Of a DNA stretch of 15,403 bases, positions 5,146-11,528 are shown piece after piece. The stretch covers positions 1-15,403 of the forward strand of contig JADFKX010000031.1 in assembly GCA_022564695.1 (NCBI GenBank), given 5' to 3'. The stretch's first letter is position 1. Each line of letters starts with the position of its first letter. Below the pieces are notes generated by a model. That model was not told the origin of the DNA and did not search any database. It worked only from the letters and a program-made list of their open reading frames with translations. This stretch comes from Chloroflexota bacterium. GTDB taxonomy: Bacteria > Chloroflexota > Dehalococcoidia > SM23-28-2 > RBG-16-64-32. Position numbers and translations under genes: made by a program.

Positions 5146-6114
5146 GTGAGGGTCCCAGGGCTGCGAGGCGGCGTACGGGTTCAGCTTCGCTACCTCCTGG
5201 ACCGGGAGGGGTTGCTGGGCCCTCTCATGTTGCTTCCGGCCATCATCTACATCCTGGCCCTGGTGGGCTTCCCCCTCGTCCTCGCCATCGCCTATAGCCT
5301 TAGCGACGTCACCGCCGGAGACACGAGCCTCGACAATTTTGTGGGGCTAGATAATTTCAGCCGCATCATTAAGAGGCCCGAATTTCGACGGGCGCTGCAG
5401 AACACCATCCTGTTCGTAGTAGTCTCGCAAGTGCTCATCATCGTGCTGGCGACTACCCTGGCTCAGATCCTATCCCAGGATTTTCGGGGCAAGGCGGTGG
5501 TGCGGTTCCTGATCATACTGCCCTGGGCAGCCCCCATCGCCTTGGGGACCATCGCCTGGCTGTGGCTGCTCGACTCAGAATTCAGCCCCATTGACTTGAT
5601 CCTCCGAGAGCTGCACCTCCTCGGCCCCGCTGGCCTTCTCGGACGCGATGCCATACTGGGAACCGATACCAATCTTGTTTGGCTGGGGCGGGAGCGGCTC
5701 ACCATGGCGTCGGTCATCATGGTGCACGTTTGGCGGTTGCTGCCCCTGTCGACGGTGATCCTCCTGGCAGCGCTAACCACCATCCCCAGGGATGTTCTCG
5801 ACCAGGCCGAGGTGGATGGAGCCGGCTTCTGGCGAACCCTCTTCCAGATCAAGATTCCGTTGATCCTTCCCATCATGGGCATCGCGATCCTGTTTGGCAT
5901 GATTCTTACGGCTGGCGATATGGCGGTGGTCTACAACCTGACCCGCGGCGGCCCGGTATATTACACCCAAGTGCTGCCCACCTGGTCCTTCTTCATAGGG
6001 ATTGAGGGCGGCTCACTGGCCCAGGGGGCGGCCGTTGCCCTCTTCCTCCTCCCTTTGCTGCTGGTAGTGACGATTCTGGTTCTCAGACTTGCCCGACGGT
6101 CTGAGGTGACCTAA
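5146..6114 (+). CDS. ABC transporter permease, MalF/UgpA-like
   Basis: This 322-aa inner-membrane subunit starts at GTG 5146, preceded by GAGGGG. About six hydrophobic segments are visible, around residues 25-50, 86-110, 118-143, 187-210, 238-262 and 294-315. The cytoplasmic EAA loop that contacts the ATPase is present at about 208-242 (IPRDVLDQAEVDGAGFWRTL, then KIPLILP), with the conserved Gly at 225. The gene follows the ATPase by 15 nt and is followed by the second permease after 2 nt. It lacks the long N-terminal extension of enterobacterial MalF and resembles UgpA-type permeases. Confidence 0.9.
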   Translation: MRVPGLRGGVRVQLRYLLDREGLLGPLMLLPAIIYILALVGFPLVLAIAYSLSDVTAGDTSLDNFVGLDNFSRIIKRPEFRRALQNTILFVVVSQVLIIVLATTLAQILSQDFRGKAVVRFLIILPWAAPIALGTIAWLWLLDSEFSPIDLILRELHLLGPAGLLGRDAILGTDTNLVWLGRERLTMASVIMVHVWRLLPLSTVILLAALTTIPRDVLDQAEVDGAGFWRTLFQIKIPLILPIMGIAILFGMILTAGDMAVVYNLTRGGPVYYTQVLPTWSFFIGIEGGSLAQGAAVALFLLPLLLVVTILVLRLARRSEVT

Positions 6115-6116
6115 GA

Positions 6117-6962
6117 ATGGCGAGCTTAAAGCGCCGGGCGAAGCGAATCGCCTTTTATGGGGCGGTGGCCGCCTTCTGCTTCTTTGCCGCTTCCCCCTTC
6201 TTGTTCATGCTCACCACAATGTTCAGGCAAGACAGAGACCTCTATCGCGTGGGCAAAGACTCCCTCTTTTTCAAGCTTCCGCCCACCCTGGACCACCTGA
6301 GGTTGCTTTTCTTTGACACGAACTACACCACATACCTTCAGAACTCCTTTTTCATTGGGGTGCTTGTGGTGGTTATCACGCTCATCATCGCCATCCCGGC
6401 GGCCTATAGCCTGGCCCGATTGACGGGGCGTTGGGGGGAACAGGCGGGCATCCTCGTATTCCTCGTCTATTTGGTTCCGCCCACCCTCCTGTTTATCCCC
6501 CTCTTCCAGGTGGTGGTCAAACTCGGTCTGAATAACACTCTGTGGTCCCTGGTCCTGGTCTATCCCACCATCACCATCCCCTTCTGCACCTGGCTGCTGA
6601 TGGGCTTCTTCAAATCAATCCCCCGGGATCTGGAGGAGCAGGCCATGGTTGACGGATACAGCCGTATTACGGCCTTTTTGAGGGTGGTGATGCCCCTATC
6701 GCTTTCAGGCGTCATCGCCGTGGTGGTCTTCACCTTCGCCCTGACACTGCATGAGTTCATCTATGCCCTCACCTTCGTCTCCGCCTCGGACCAGCGGACG
6801 ATCAGTGTGGGGGTGCCGACGGAGCTTATCCGTGGGGATGTCTTCTTCTGGCAGTCGCTTCTGGCGGCCGCCGTGATCGTGGCCATTCCTGTTGCCATCG
6901 TGTATAGTTTCTTCCTCGATAGGCTAGTGGCAGGATTTACCGGGGGGGCTGTCAAGGGATAA
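6117..6962 (+). CDS. ABC transporter permease, MalG/UgpE-like
   Basis: This second inner-membrane subunit of 281 aa begins 2 nt after the first permease, implying translational coupling. Hydrophobic segments lie at about 12-34, 77-100, 110-134, 140-165, 195-222 and 245-268. The EAA loop is clear at about 168-198 (IPRDLEEQAMVDGYSRITAF, then VVMPLSLSG), with Gly at 180. The two permeases form the translocation pore with two copies of the 4099-5130 ATPase. This is the last gene of the operon. No terminator follows directly; strong hairpins come only at 7202 and 7241. The absence of a sugar hydrolase or regulator nearby leaves the substrate open. Confidence 0.9.
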   Translation: MASLKRRAKRIAFYGAVAAFCFFAASPFLFMLTTMFRQDRDLYRVGKDSLFFKLPPTLDHLRLLFFDTNYTTYLQNSFFIGVLVVVITLIIAIPAAYSLARLTGRWGEQAGILVFLVYLVPPTLLFIPLFQVVVKLGLNNTLWSLVLVYPTITIPFCTWLLMGFFKSIPRDLEEQAMVDGYSRITAFLRVVMPLSLSGVIAVVVFTFALTLHEFIYALTFVSASDQRTISVGVPTELIRGDVFFWQSLLAAAVIVAIPVAIVYSFFLDRLVAGFTGGAVKG

Positions 6963-7095
6963 GGGGGAAAGCGGAGGGAATGGCCCTTCTCAGGCTGGCG
7001 GGCCCGGGACCAACATGCAGGCGAGAGAAACAGTCCAGTTGCGTCAGCACTGATGTCTAGGTAGTGTATTCCCAGGACGCTGCAAAGATTTCGCC

Positions 7096-7127
7096 GGTGA
7101 CCGACACTGGTCTACTGTCGGCGCACC
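7096..7127 (+). other. Stem-loop in the gene-free stretch 6963-7532
   Basis: CCGACA (7101-7106) pairs with TGTCGG (7116-7121), and an outer GGTG (7096-7099) pairs with CACC (7124-7127). A second small hairpin, GGGAAC/GTTCCC, lies at 7173-7189. They may belong to the 3' untranslated region of the ABC operon. No protein-coding frame in this stretch is convincing. Confidence 0.35.
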
Positions 7128-7201
7128 GCAGAGCATTGACGGTTCCTGTTACTTGGGGGCAGGAGCAATTCTGGGAACATCGGGTTCCCATAAATATTGA
7201 C

Positions 7202-7222
7202 CCGGGGGTGTAGTGCCCCCGG
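7202..7222 (+). terminator. GC hairpin downstream of the ABC operon
   Basis: CCGGGGG (7202-7208), loop TGTAGTG and CCCCCGG (7216-7222) form a perfect 7-bp stem, followed after 18 nt by a second, longer hairpin. There is no T-run, so termination would depend on the tandem hairpins or on Rho. Confidence 0.4.
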
Positions 7223-7240
7223 CTTGCCCTCCTTTCGCGG

Positions 7241-7272
7241 TAAGGGGCCGGAGCGGAAGCTCCGGCCCCTTA
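7241..7272 (+). terminator. 14-bp perfect hairpin preceded by CCTTTCGCGG
   Basis: TAAGGGGCCGGAGC (7241-7254), loop GGAA and GCTCCGGCCCCTTA (7259-7272) form a perfect stem. The 10-mer directly before it (7231-7240) is identical to that before the leader hairpin at 2293-2340. Only a weak T content follows (CTGTTG). Confidence 0.5.
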
Positions 7273-7360
7273 CTGTTGCGTCATGTGGGATTACAGCGTC
7301 GCATCGGCGGGCTCCAAAGCCTCTGCTCAGGGCGGATAACGAAGATTACCCGTCAATCGG

Positions 7361-7378
7361 CACTAAGCAGACTTAGTG
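7361..7378. repeat. Palindrome CACTAA-N6-TTAGTG, right copy
   Basis: CACTAA (7361-7366), spacer GCAGAC and TTAGTG (7373-7378) match the left copy at 1184-1201. With the following T, 17 of 19 bases agree in direct orientation, and both copies lead into GCGTTC. Together they bracket the OsmC gene and the ABC operon. CTGTTCAACGGCG (7403-7415) is also found inverted at 1129-1141. Confidence 0.5.
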
Positions 7379-7383
7379 TGCGT

Positions 7384-7489
7384 TCGCGGGGTTCCACCAC
7401 CGCTGTTCAACGGCGACGCCGTATCGGGACACAGGTAGAGGATTGGGTGTAGAGCATCTGCCTTCCAACCGGAGGGTCGCGGGGTTCCA
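7384..7489. repeat. Direct repeat TCGCGGGGTTCCA, two copies
   Basis: The 13-mer occurs at 7384-7396 and at 7477-7489, 93 bp apart. The second copy covers the variable region and T-arm of the decayed tRNA-Gly. The first may be a second tRNA remnant or an attachment-core duplication. Confidence 0.45.
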
Positions 7490-7507
7490 GCCCCTTCTCC
7501 CGCTCCA
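7446..7507 (+). pseudogene. Decayed tRNA-Gly (TCC), 3' part with CCA
   Basis: The plus strand reads through a D-arm end (TAGAGCATCTGCC), an anticodon loop CTTCCAA (anticodon TCC), the usual Gly variable region GGTCGC, a damaged T-arm (GGGG-TTCCAG-CCCC instead of TTCGA-type), the acceptor strand CTCCCGC and TCCA. The 3' anticodon strand (CCGGA) does not pair with TCTGC. No proper 5' acceptor and D-stem are present; only a partial CGGGA at 7425-7429 remains. A functional tRNA is therefore unlikely. Its 3' end points away from the ABC operon, a mirror image of the tRNA-Arg fragment at 841-881. Confidence 0.55.
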
Positions 7508-7532
7508 GCCTCCGTTTAACGCATTCTCATTT

Positions 7533-8708
7533 CTAACGCACGCGGCCGATCGCGAACTTCAGGTAGTCGCCTTCGGGGAAAGCGGGCAGGACCGGGTGGT
7601 CAAATCCAGCGCCGTGTAGGGCTTCGAACACCCAGCGCCTGCCGGCCTGGAGCGCACCGGCGTCGATACTAGCTAGAAAGTCGTCCTTCTCGAAGTGGCT
7701 TGAACACGATGACGTGCACAGCAGACCGCCCGGAGCGGTGACCGTCGAGGCTAGCTTGTGCAATCGCTGGTAGGCTTGACGCGCCGCGGGCACCGCATTC
7801 TTCTTAGGGGCGAAGCTTGGCGGGTCGGAGATTACGATGTCCCATCGATCGCCGCGCCGGATCGCCTCCGTCAAGAACGCGAAGACGTCGGCTACGTGGA
7901 ACCGCGCGCGATCCAGGGGCAGTTGGTTGAGTTGAAAGTTGCGCCTCGCGGCCTCGATCGCGGGTAGCGCCACATCGACGGTGTCTGAAGTGCGAGCGCC
8001 GGCCACCGCCGCGTGCAACGCGAATCCTCCCGTGTAACCAAACAGGTTCAGCACGGACTTGCCTCGCGCGCGCTCTGCAACTCGTATCCGATTCTCGCGC
8101 TGATCGATGAACAGGCCGCCCTTTTGGCCGTGCGCTAGGTCCACAACGAACCGGACGCCGTTCTCCTGGATCTCTCGTTCGTCTTCTTTGGCACCTAGCT
8201 CGCGAGCGGACCGATCCAGCACCACTCGGATCGGCAACCGCGGTCCCGCTCCCAGGCGCAGCCGCGGCTCAAGCGGATAGTAGAAAGCGCGCGCGCCATC
8301 ACCGTCAAAACGCACGACGGCCGTGTCGGCGTAAAGGTCGACGTGTACGCCGGGTAGGAGATCGCTCTCGCCGTGCACCCAGCGAAATGCGTTGGTCTTG
8401 GCGAGATCGAGTCGCTCCAGCCGACGGTCCAGCGCCGCCCGCAGCCGCGCTGCCACCAGCGTGTCCGCGTCCGCGAAACGGTGGCCGGGTCCGCCCGATT
8501 CCAGCACCCGCACGGCGATCGGTGATCGCTCGTCCCAGAAGCCCCGGGCGATGGGCCTTCCATCGCCTGTGTGGATTTCGACGAGCGCGCCATTGTCCGG
8601 TATGACGCGAACGTCCAGAGCATCTCGGTAGATCCAGGGGTGGCCCTGTCGAATGGAGCGCGTGAGGTTCTTCCTGAGAACCACGGCTTGCGGCCGATCG
8701 CGGGTCAT
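7533..8708 (-). CDS. rlmI: Class I rRNA (cytosine-C5) methyltransferase, RlmI-like
   Basis: This 391-aa SAM-dependent methyltransferase probably makes m5C in 23S rRNA (position 1962 in E. coli, where RlmI has 396 aa). The N-terminal PUA domain begins VVLRKNLTRSIRQGHPWIYRDAL and runs to about residue 75, followed by the RlmI-type middle domain. The Rossmann domain shows QKGGLFIDQREN (196-206), motif I NLFGYTGGF (221-229), motif IV SDPPSF (294-299) and the Cys motif LLCTSSCSSHF (329-339). C335 or C331 is the likely catalytic cysteine. The start is the ATG at 8708 (minus), without an obvious Shine-Dalgarno. The gene is transcribed away from its right-hand neighbours and stands alone. The specific rRNA site is inferred from family membership. 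Confidence 0.85.
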   Translation of the reverse strand: MTRDRPQAVVLRKNLTRSIRQGHPWIYRDALDVRVIPDNGALVEIHTGDGRPIARGFWDERSPIAVRVLESGGPGHRFADADTLVAARLRAALDRRLERLDLAKTNAFRWVHGESDLLPGVHVDLYADTAVVRFDGDGARAFYYPLEPRLRLGAGPRLPIRVVLDRSARELGAKEDEREIQENGVRFVVDLAHGQKGGLFIDQRENRIRVAERARGKSVLNLFGYTGGFALHAAVAGARTSDTVDVALPAIEAARRNFQLNQLPLDRARFHVADVFAFLTEAIRRGDRWDIVISDPPSFAPKKNAVPAARQAYQRLHKLASTVTAPGGLLCTSSCSSHFEKDDFLASIDAGALQAGRRWVFEALHGAGFDHPVLPAFPEGDYLKFAIGRVR

Positions 8709-8800
8709 GCTGAATGCACTACGCGGGCGTCGCCGCAGCGTCCTGCTTCGGCGCCTGCCATCGGTGTCCTCACTATTTCTTCGCGGCCCATGGCTGGATT

Positions 8801-9046
8801 CTACATGAAGCAGAGGGCCTGCGGTGGGAAGTATTCACCTGGGGGGTACTCAGGCTCGGGAGGAGGGGTGAAGACAGGACTCGAGCCGTAGTAAGAATCG
8901 TAGCACTGCTCAGCTTGGCTCATCTCCTCGGCGGTAAGCTCGGCTTGGCCGGAGGCGAAGGCTTCATAGCGATCATCGCCGAAGACTGATCTGAGGCAGC
9001 TCTCGCAAGCCGGTGACTGTCTACTGCCGAAGAGGCTATGTTCACC
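8801..9046 (-). pseudogene. C-terminal remnant of a Cys-containing, Pro-rich-tailed protein
   Basis: A minus-strand frame is open from just after a stop at 9049-9047 to TAG 8803-8801 (81 codons). It has no ATG, GTG or TTG until a methionine in mid-frame. The product has an ACESCLRSVFGDDRYEAF segment, a helical stretch rich in Glu and Gln ending in EQCYDSYY, and a tail PVFTPPPEPEYPPGEYFPP. The pair of cysteines framing a short helical, acidic unit resembles small secreted Cys-helix repeats, but I cannot name a family. The 5' end is missing because the promoter region of the YggX-like gene occupies it. I read it as a 3' gene fragment. Nothing else is seen in 8709-9056. Confidence 0.45.
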
Positions 9047-9056
9047 CTATCGGCGG

Positions 9057-9065
9057 TGGGATAAT
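9057..9065 (+). promoter_or_regulatory. Extended -10 element of the YggX-like gene
   Basis: TG at 9057-9058, one base, then GATAAT (9060-9065) lies 24 bp before the GTG at 9089. No good -35 is visible. The ribosome site GGAGG begins at 9075. Confidence 0.4.
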
Positions 9066-9088
9066 GTAATCGTTGGAGGTGAGGAGCC

Positions 9089-9334
9089 GTGGCGACCAAC
9101 GTCGTGTGCGCGAGATGCGAACAAGAGCGGGAGCGGCTCGAGCGGCCGCCGATGGGTGGACCTATCGGGCATAAAGTCCAGGAGAACGTGTGCCGCGACT
9201 GCTGGCAGGAGTGGCGAGACGCCTCGGCGCGGCTGATCAACCACTATGGACTGGTTCTGGGAGACCCAGCCCATAGGCAGCAGTTGAGCACGGCGATGCG
9301 GGAGTTTCTGAACCTGGATGAGGACGAGACGTAG
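9089..9334 (+). CDS. YggX-like Fe(II)-trafficking/oxidative-damage protection protein with two CxxC pairs
   Basis: This protein of 81 aa begins at GTG 9089 with GGAGG and GAGGAG just upstream. The C-terminal half (ARLINHYGLVLGDPAHRQQL, then AMREFLNLDED) matches YggX, a small protein (about 90 aa) linked to protection and repair of Fe-S clusters under oxidative stress. It differs by having four cysteines in two CxxC motifs, C7-A-R-C10 and C35-R-D-C38, where E. coli YggX has a single N-terminal Cys. The four could bind zinc or iron in a ribbon-like site. It is monocistronic by position, with 90 nt to the next gene, which has its own promoter. Confidence 0.72.
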   Translation: MATNVVCARCEQERERLERPPMGGPIGHKVQENVCRDCWQEWRDASARLINHYGLVLGDPAHRQQLSTAMREFLNLDEDET

Positions 9335-9364
9335 GTCTTAGGCTTCTCAAATTTCTTTATCCCC

Positions 9365-9393
9365 TTGGGACTCCCGGGTGCCACCATTATACA
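9365..9393 (+). promoter_or_regulatory. Promoter of the VOC gene
   Basis: TTGGGA (9365-9370), a 17-nt spacer and TATACA (9388-9393) lie 31 bp before the ATG at 9425. They place a short leader containing the GGAGG ribosome site. Confidence 0.5.
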
Positions 9394-9424
9394 AGCCAGG
9401 AACGGCTGGAACGGAGGCGATATC

Positions 9425-9838
9425 ATGCCGGAGATCCGCGGCCTCACGGAGGTAGTGATCTGGGTCCACAACATGGAAGATTCTCTGCACTTTTACCGCG
9501 ATCTTCTGGGGTTGACGGTGATGTCCCCACCCGACTTCAGGGGGGCGGTCTTTCTTCAAGCCGGGCATCCGGAGGACAGAGTGCCCCAGCAGATCGTGCT
9601 GGTGCCGCTGCCCCAAGGCGCTCCCGCCTTTCCCGGTGAGCGCACACAGCGGCCGCTGCATCACATCGGGATTGAAATCGCGGCGGAGGATTTCGACGCC
9701 GAGAGCGACCGTCTGCGAAGCCTCGGCCTAGAGGTGCGCTTCGGCGAACATCCCTTCCTGGCCGTGAAGGGGATGTACGTGGATGATCCGGACGGCAACG
9801 AGGTGGAGCTTATTGCGAGCACGAGTGAGGGTGTGTAG
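9425..9838 (+). CDS. VOC (glyoxalase/bleomycin-resistance) fold protein
   Basis: This 137-aa single-domain member of the vicinal oxygen chelate superfamily starts at ATG 9425, with CGGAGG 7 nt upstream; longer in-frame starts would overlap the promoter. The first beta-alpha module is clear (TEVVIWVHNMEDSLHFYRDLLGL, residues 8-30). The second begins PLHHIGIEI (78-85) and ends VDDPDGNEVELI (119-130). Probable metal ligands are His79 or His80 and Glu128. The usual first His is replaced by Glu9, which some VOC enzymes tolerate. The substrate is unknown; members include dioxygenases, isomerases and resistance proteins. It ends 35 nt before the next gene and may be co-transcribed with it. Confidence 0.85.
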   Translation: MPEIRGLTEVVIWVHNMEDSLHFYRDLLGLTVMSPPDFRGAVFLQAGHPEDRVPQQIVLVPLPQGAPAFPGERTQRPLHHIGIEIAAEDFDAESDRLRSLGLEVRFGEHPFLAVKGMYVDDPDGNEVELIASTSEGV

Positions 9839-9873
9839 GCGGGCGGAAGCTCGCGCGCTCCCAAGCCATAGCC

Positions 9874-10164
9874 GTGGCCGAACGCCAGGACGTCGAACGG
9901 GTCGCCCGAGGGATCATAGAGGACGCTTCCCGCGAATTCCCAGGAGTGTCCCTGAGTCTGGACTTCGAAACGCCTAGGGACGACCACGAGGATGCCTACC
10001 TCTGGATCACGCCGGGGACGGACGATAGAGAGGAGATCAATGACATCTGGGGCTTCGTCATTCAGATGGTGCAGGACGCGTTTCAAGAGCACGACATCTA
10101 TCTGGTGGCCCGAATGCCCGGCGTAGGCACTATAGTGCGTGACCGTCCTTCGGACGCAGATTGA
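9874..10164 (+). CDS. Small acidic hypothetical protein
   Basis: This 96-aa protein is read from GTG 9874 to TGA 10162-10164. I do not recognise the family. It is strongly acidic (many D and E), has no membrane segment or cysteine, and alternates helix-like (DVERVARGIIEDASREF) and strand-like stretches (VSLSLDFET, DAYLWITPG, HDIYLVARM). This suggests a compact alpha/beta fold with a long central helix (EEINDIWGFVIQMVQDAF). Support for coding comes from position in a gene run with no room for another gene, codon use like its neighbours and protein-like sequence. There is no clear ribosome site. Its stop abuts the NDH-2 gene, whose likely ATG is 65 nt on. Confidence 0.6.
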   Translation: MAERQDVERVARGIIEDASREFPGVSLSLDFETPRDDHEDAYLWITPGTDDREEINDIWGFVIQMVQDAFQEHDIYLVARMPGVGTIVRDRPSDAD

Positions 10165-10229
10165 CTGCGGCCGCCGAAGCCGATGAGCAATCATCCGCCT
10201 CTGAGGCAGGCTCGCCGCGGGAAGGAACC

Positions 10230-11528
10230 ATGGAAGAGCCCGTCGTGGCGCTCCCGTCTGTGGTCATAGTTGGTGCCGGATTCGGCGGGCTGAGGGTGGC
10301 TCGCGGCTTGAGTCGCGCCCCCGTGGACGTGACCATCCTGGACCGGCACAACTACCACACCTTTATCCCGCTCCTGTACCAGGTTGCCACTGCCGGGCTG
10401 GAGCCGGAGGAGATCGCCCAGCCGATTCGCCGTATCCTCCGCGGCGTCCCCAACCTGCGCTTTCGCCTGAACACGGTCACGGGGGTGGACCTTGCGCGCC
10501 GTGTCGTCGCTACCGATTCCGGCCAGATAAAGTACGACTACCTGGTGCTGGCGGCCGGCAGCGCCACCAGCTACTTCGGCCTGGACTCGGTTGTGCAGGT
10601 GACCTCCGCCCTGCGCGACCTGGACGACGCCGAGAGGTTGCGCGACCAGATCCTCGGCGCCTTCGAGATGGCGTCGGCTGAGGAGGATCCTGACCGTCGC
10701 CGACAGTTGATGACGCTAATAGTGGTGGGCGGTGGGCCCACGGGTGTGGAGTTGGCCGGTGCCCTGGCCGAGCTGCGGCGGCACGCCCTGCCGCACGATT
10801 ACCCGGACCTGGACCTCTCATGGGCGCGCATACTTCTCCTGGAGGCCACCGACCACATTCTGCCCGGCATGCCGAAGGATCTACGGGGCAAGGCCCAGGC
10901 CAAGCTGAGCGAGCTGGGGGTGGAGATACGTCTTGGGGCGCCCGTGGCCGACGCTGATGCCGATGGTGTCACCCTGAGCAGCGGCGAGATGATCCCGGCC
11001 GGCGCCGTGATGTGGGTGGCGGGCATGCGGGGGCCGCCTCTGGCCGAAGCCGTGCCCACAGCCGGGGACTCGGTCGGCCGCCTCGTTGTCTCTGAGGCGC
11101 TGCATCTGCCCGGCCATCCTGAGGTCTACGCCATCGGGGACATGGCCCACGTAGGCGACGCGGAGACCAGGCCGCATCCCATGCTGGCCCCGGTAGCCAT
11201 TCAGCAGGGCGCCGTGGCGGCGGAAAACATCCTGCGCAGCCTGGCCGGCAAGCCGCCAAAGCGTTTCGTCTACAAGGATCGGGGCACCATGGTCACCATC
11301 GGCCGCAACGCCGCCATCGCCCACATCTTCGGCCTCCGGCTGAGTGGCTTCATCGCCTGGCTCATCTGGCTAACCGTGCACCTGGTGTGGCTCATCGGTT
11401 TCCGCAACCGGATGCTGGTGCTGGTAAACTGGGTCTGGAACTACTTCACTTACGATCGTGGGGTGCGGCTCATTAGAGGAACCGCAAGCCACCGGCACAT
11501 CTCGAATGACAGCGAGGAGGCTAGATGA
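10230..11528 (+). CDS. ndh: Type II NADH:quinone oxidoreductase (NDH-2)
   Basis: This 432-aa FAD flavoprotein passes electrons from NADH to quinone at the membrane without pumping protons. The first Rossmann motif GAGFGG (15-20) binds FAD, GGGPTGVELAG (167-177) binds NADH and VYAIGD (300-305) contacts FAD. The N-terminal segment with RHNYHTFIPLLYQVATAGLEP is typical of NDH-2. A C-terminal hydrophobic, Trp-rich stretch (about 366-400, SGFIAWLIWLTVHLVWLIGF) gives membrane attachment. The ATG at 10230 is preferred because GAAGGA lies 4 nt before it; TTG 10161 would add 23 low-complexity residues. The stop TGA overlaps the next start (ATGA), so FIST translation is coupled. Confidence 0.9.
   Translation: MEEPVVALPSVVIVGAGFGGLRVARGLSRAPVDVTILDRHNYHTFIPLLYQVATAGLEPEEIAQPIRRILRGVPNLRFRLNTVTGVDLARRVVATDSGQIKYDYLVLAAGSATSYFGLDSVVQVTSALRDLDDAERLRDQILGAFEMASAEEDPDRRRQLMTLIVVGGGPTGVELAGALAELRRHALPHDYPDLDLSWARILLLEATDHILPGMPKDLRGKAQAKLSELGVEIRLGAPVADADADGVTLSSGEMIPAGAVMWVAGMRGPPLAEAVPTAGDSVGRLVVSEALHLPGHPEVYAIGDMAHVGDAETRPHPMLAPVAIQQGAVAAENILRSLAGKPPKRFVYKDRGTMVTIGRNAAIAHIFGLRLSGFIAWLIWLTVHLVWLIGFRNRMLVLVNWVWNYFTYDRGVRLIRGTASHRHISNDSEEAR

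Noticed and set aside
7213..7452. Plus-strand open frame of 79 aa through the hairpins and tRNA-Gly remnant
   Set aside because: It contains the hairpin sequence and repeats, and its Arg/Ser-rich composition is typical of spurious GC-rich frames.
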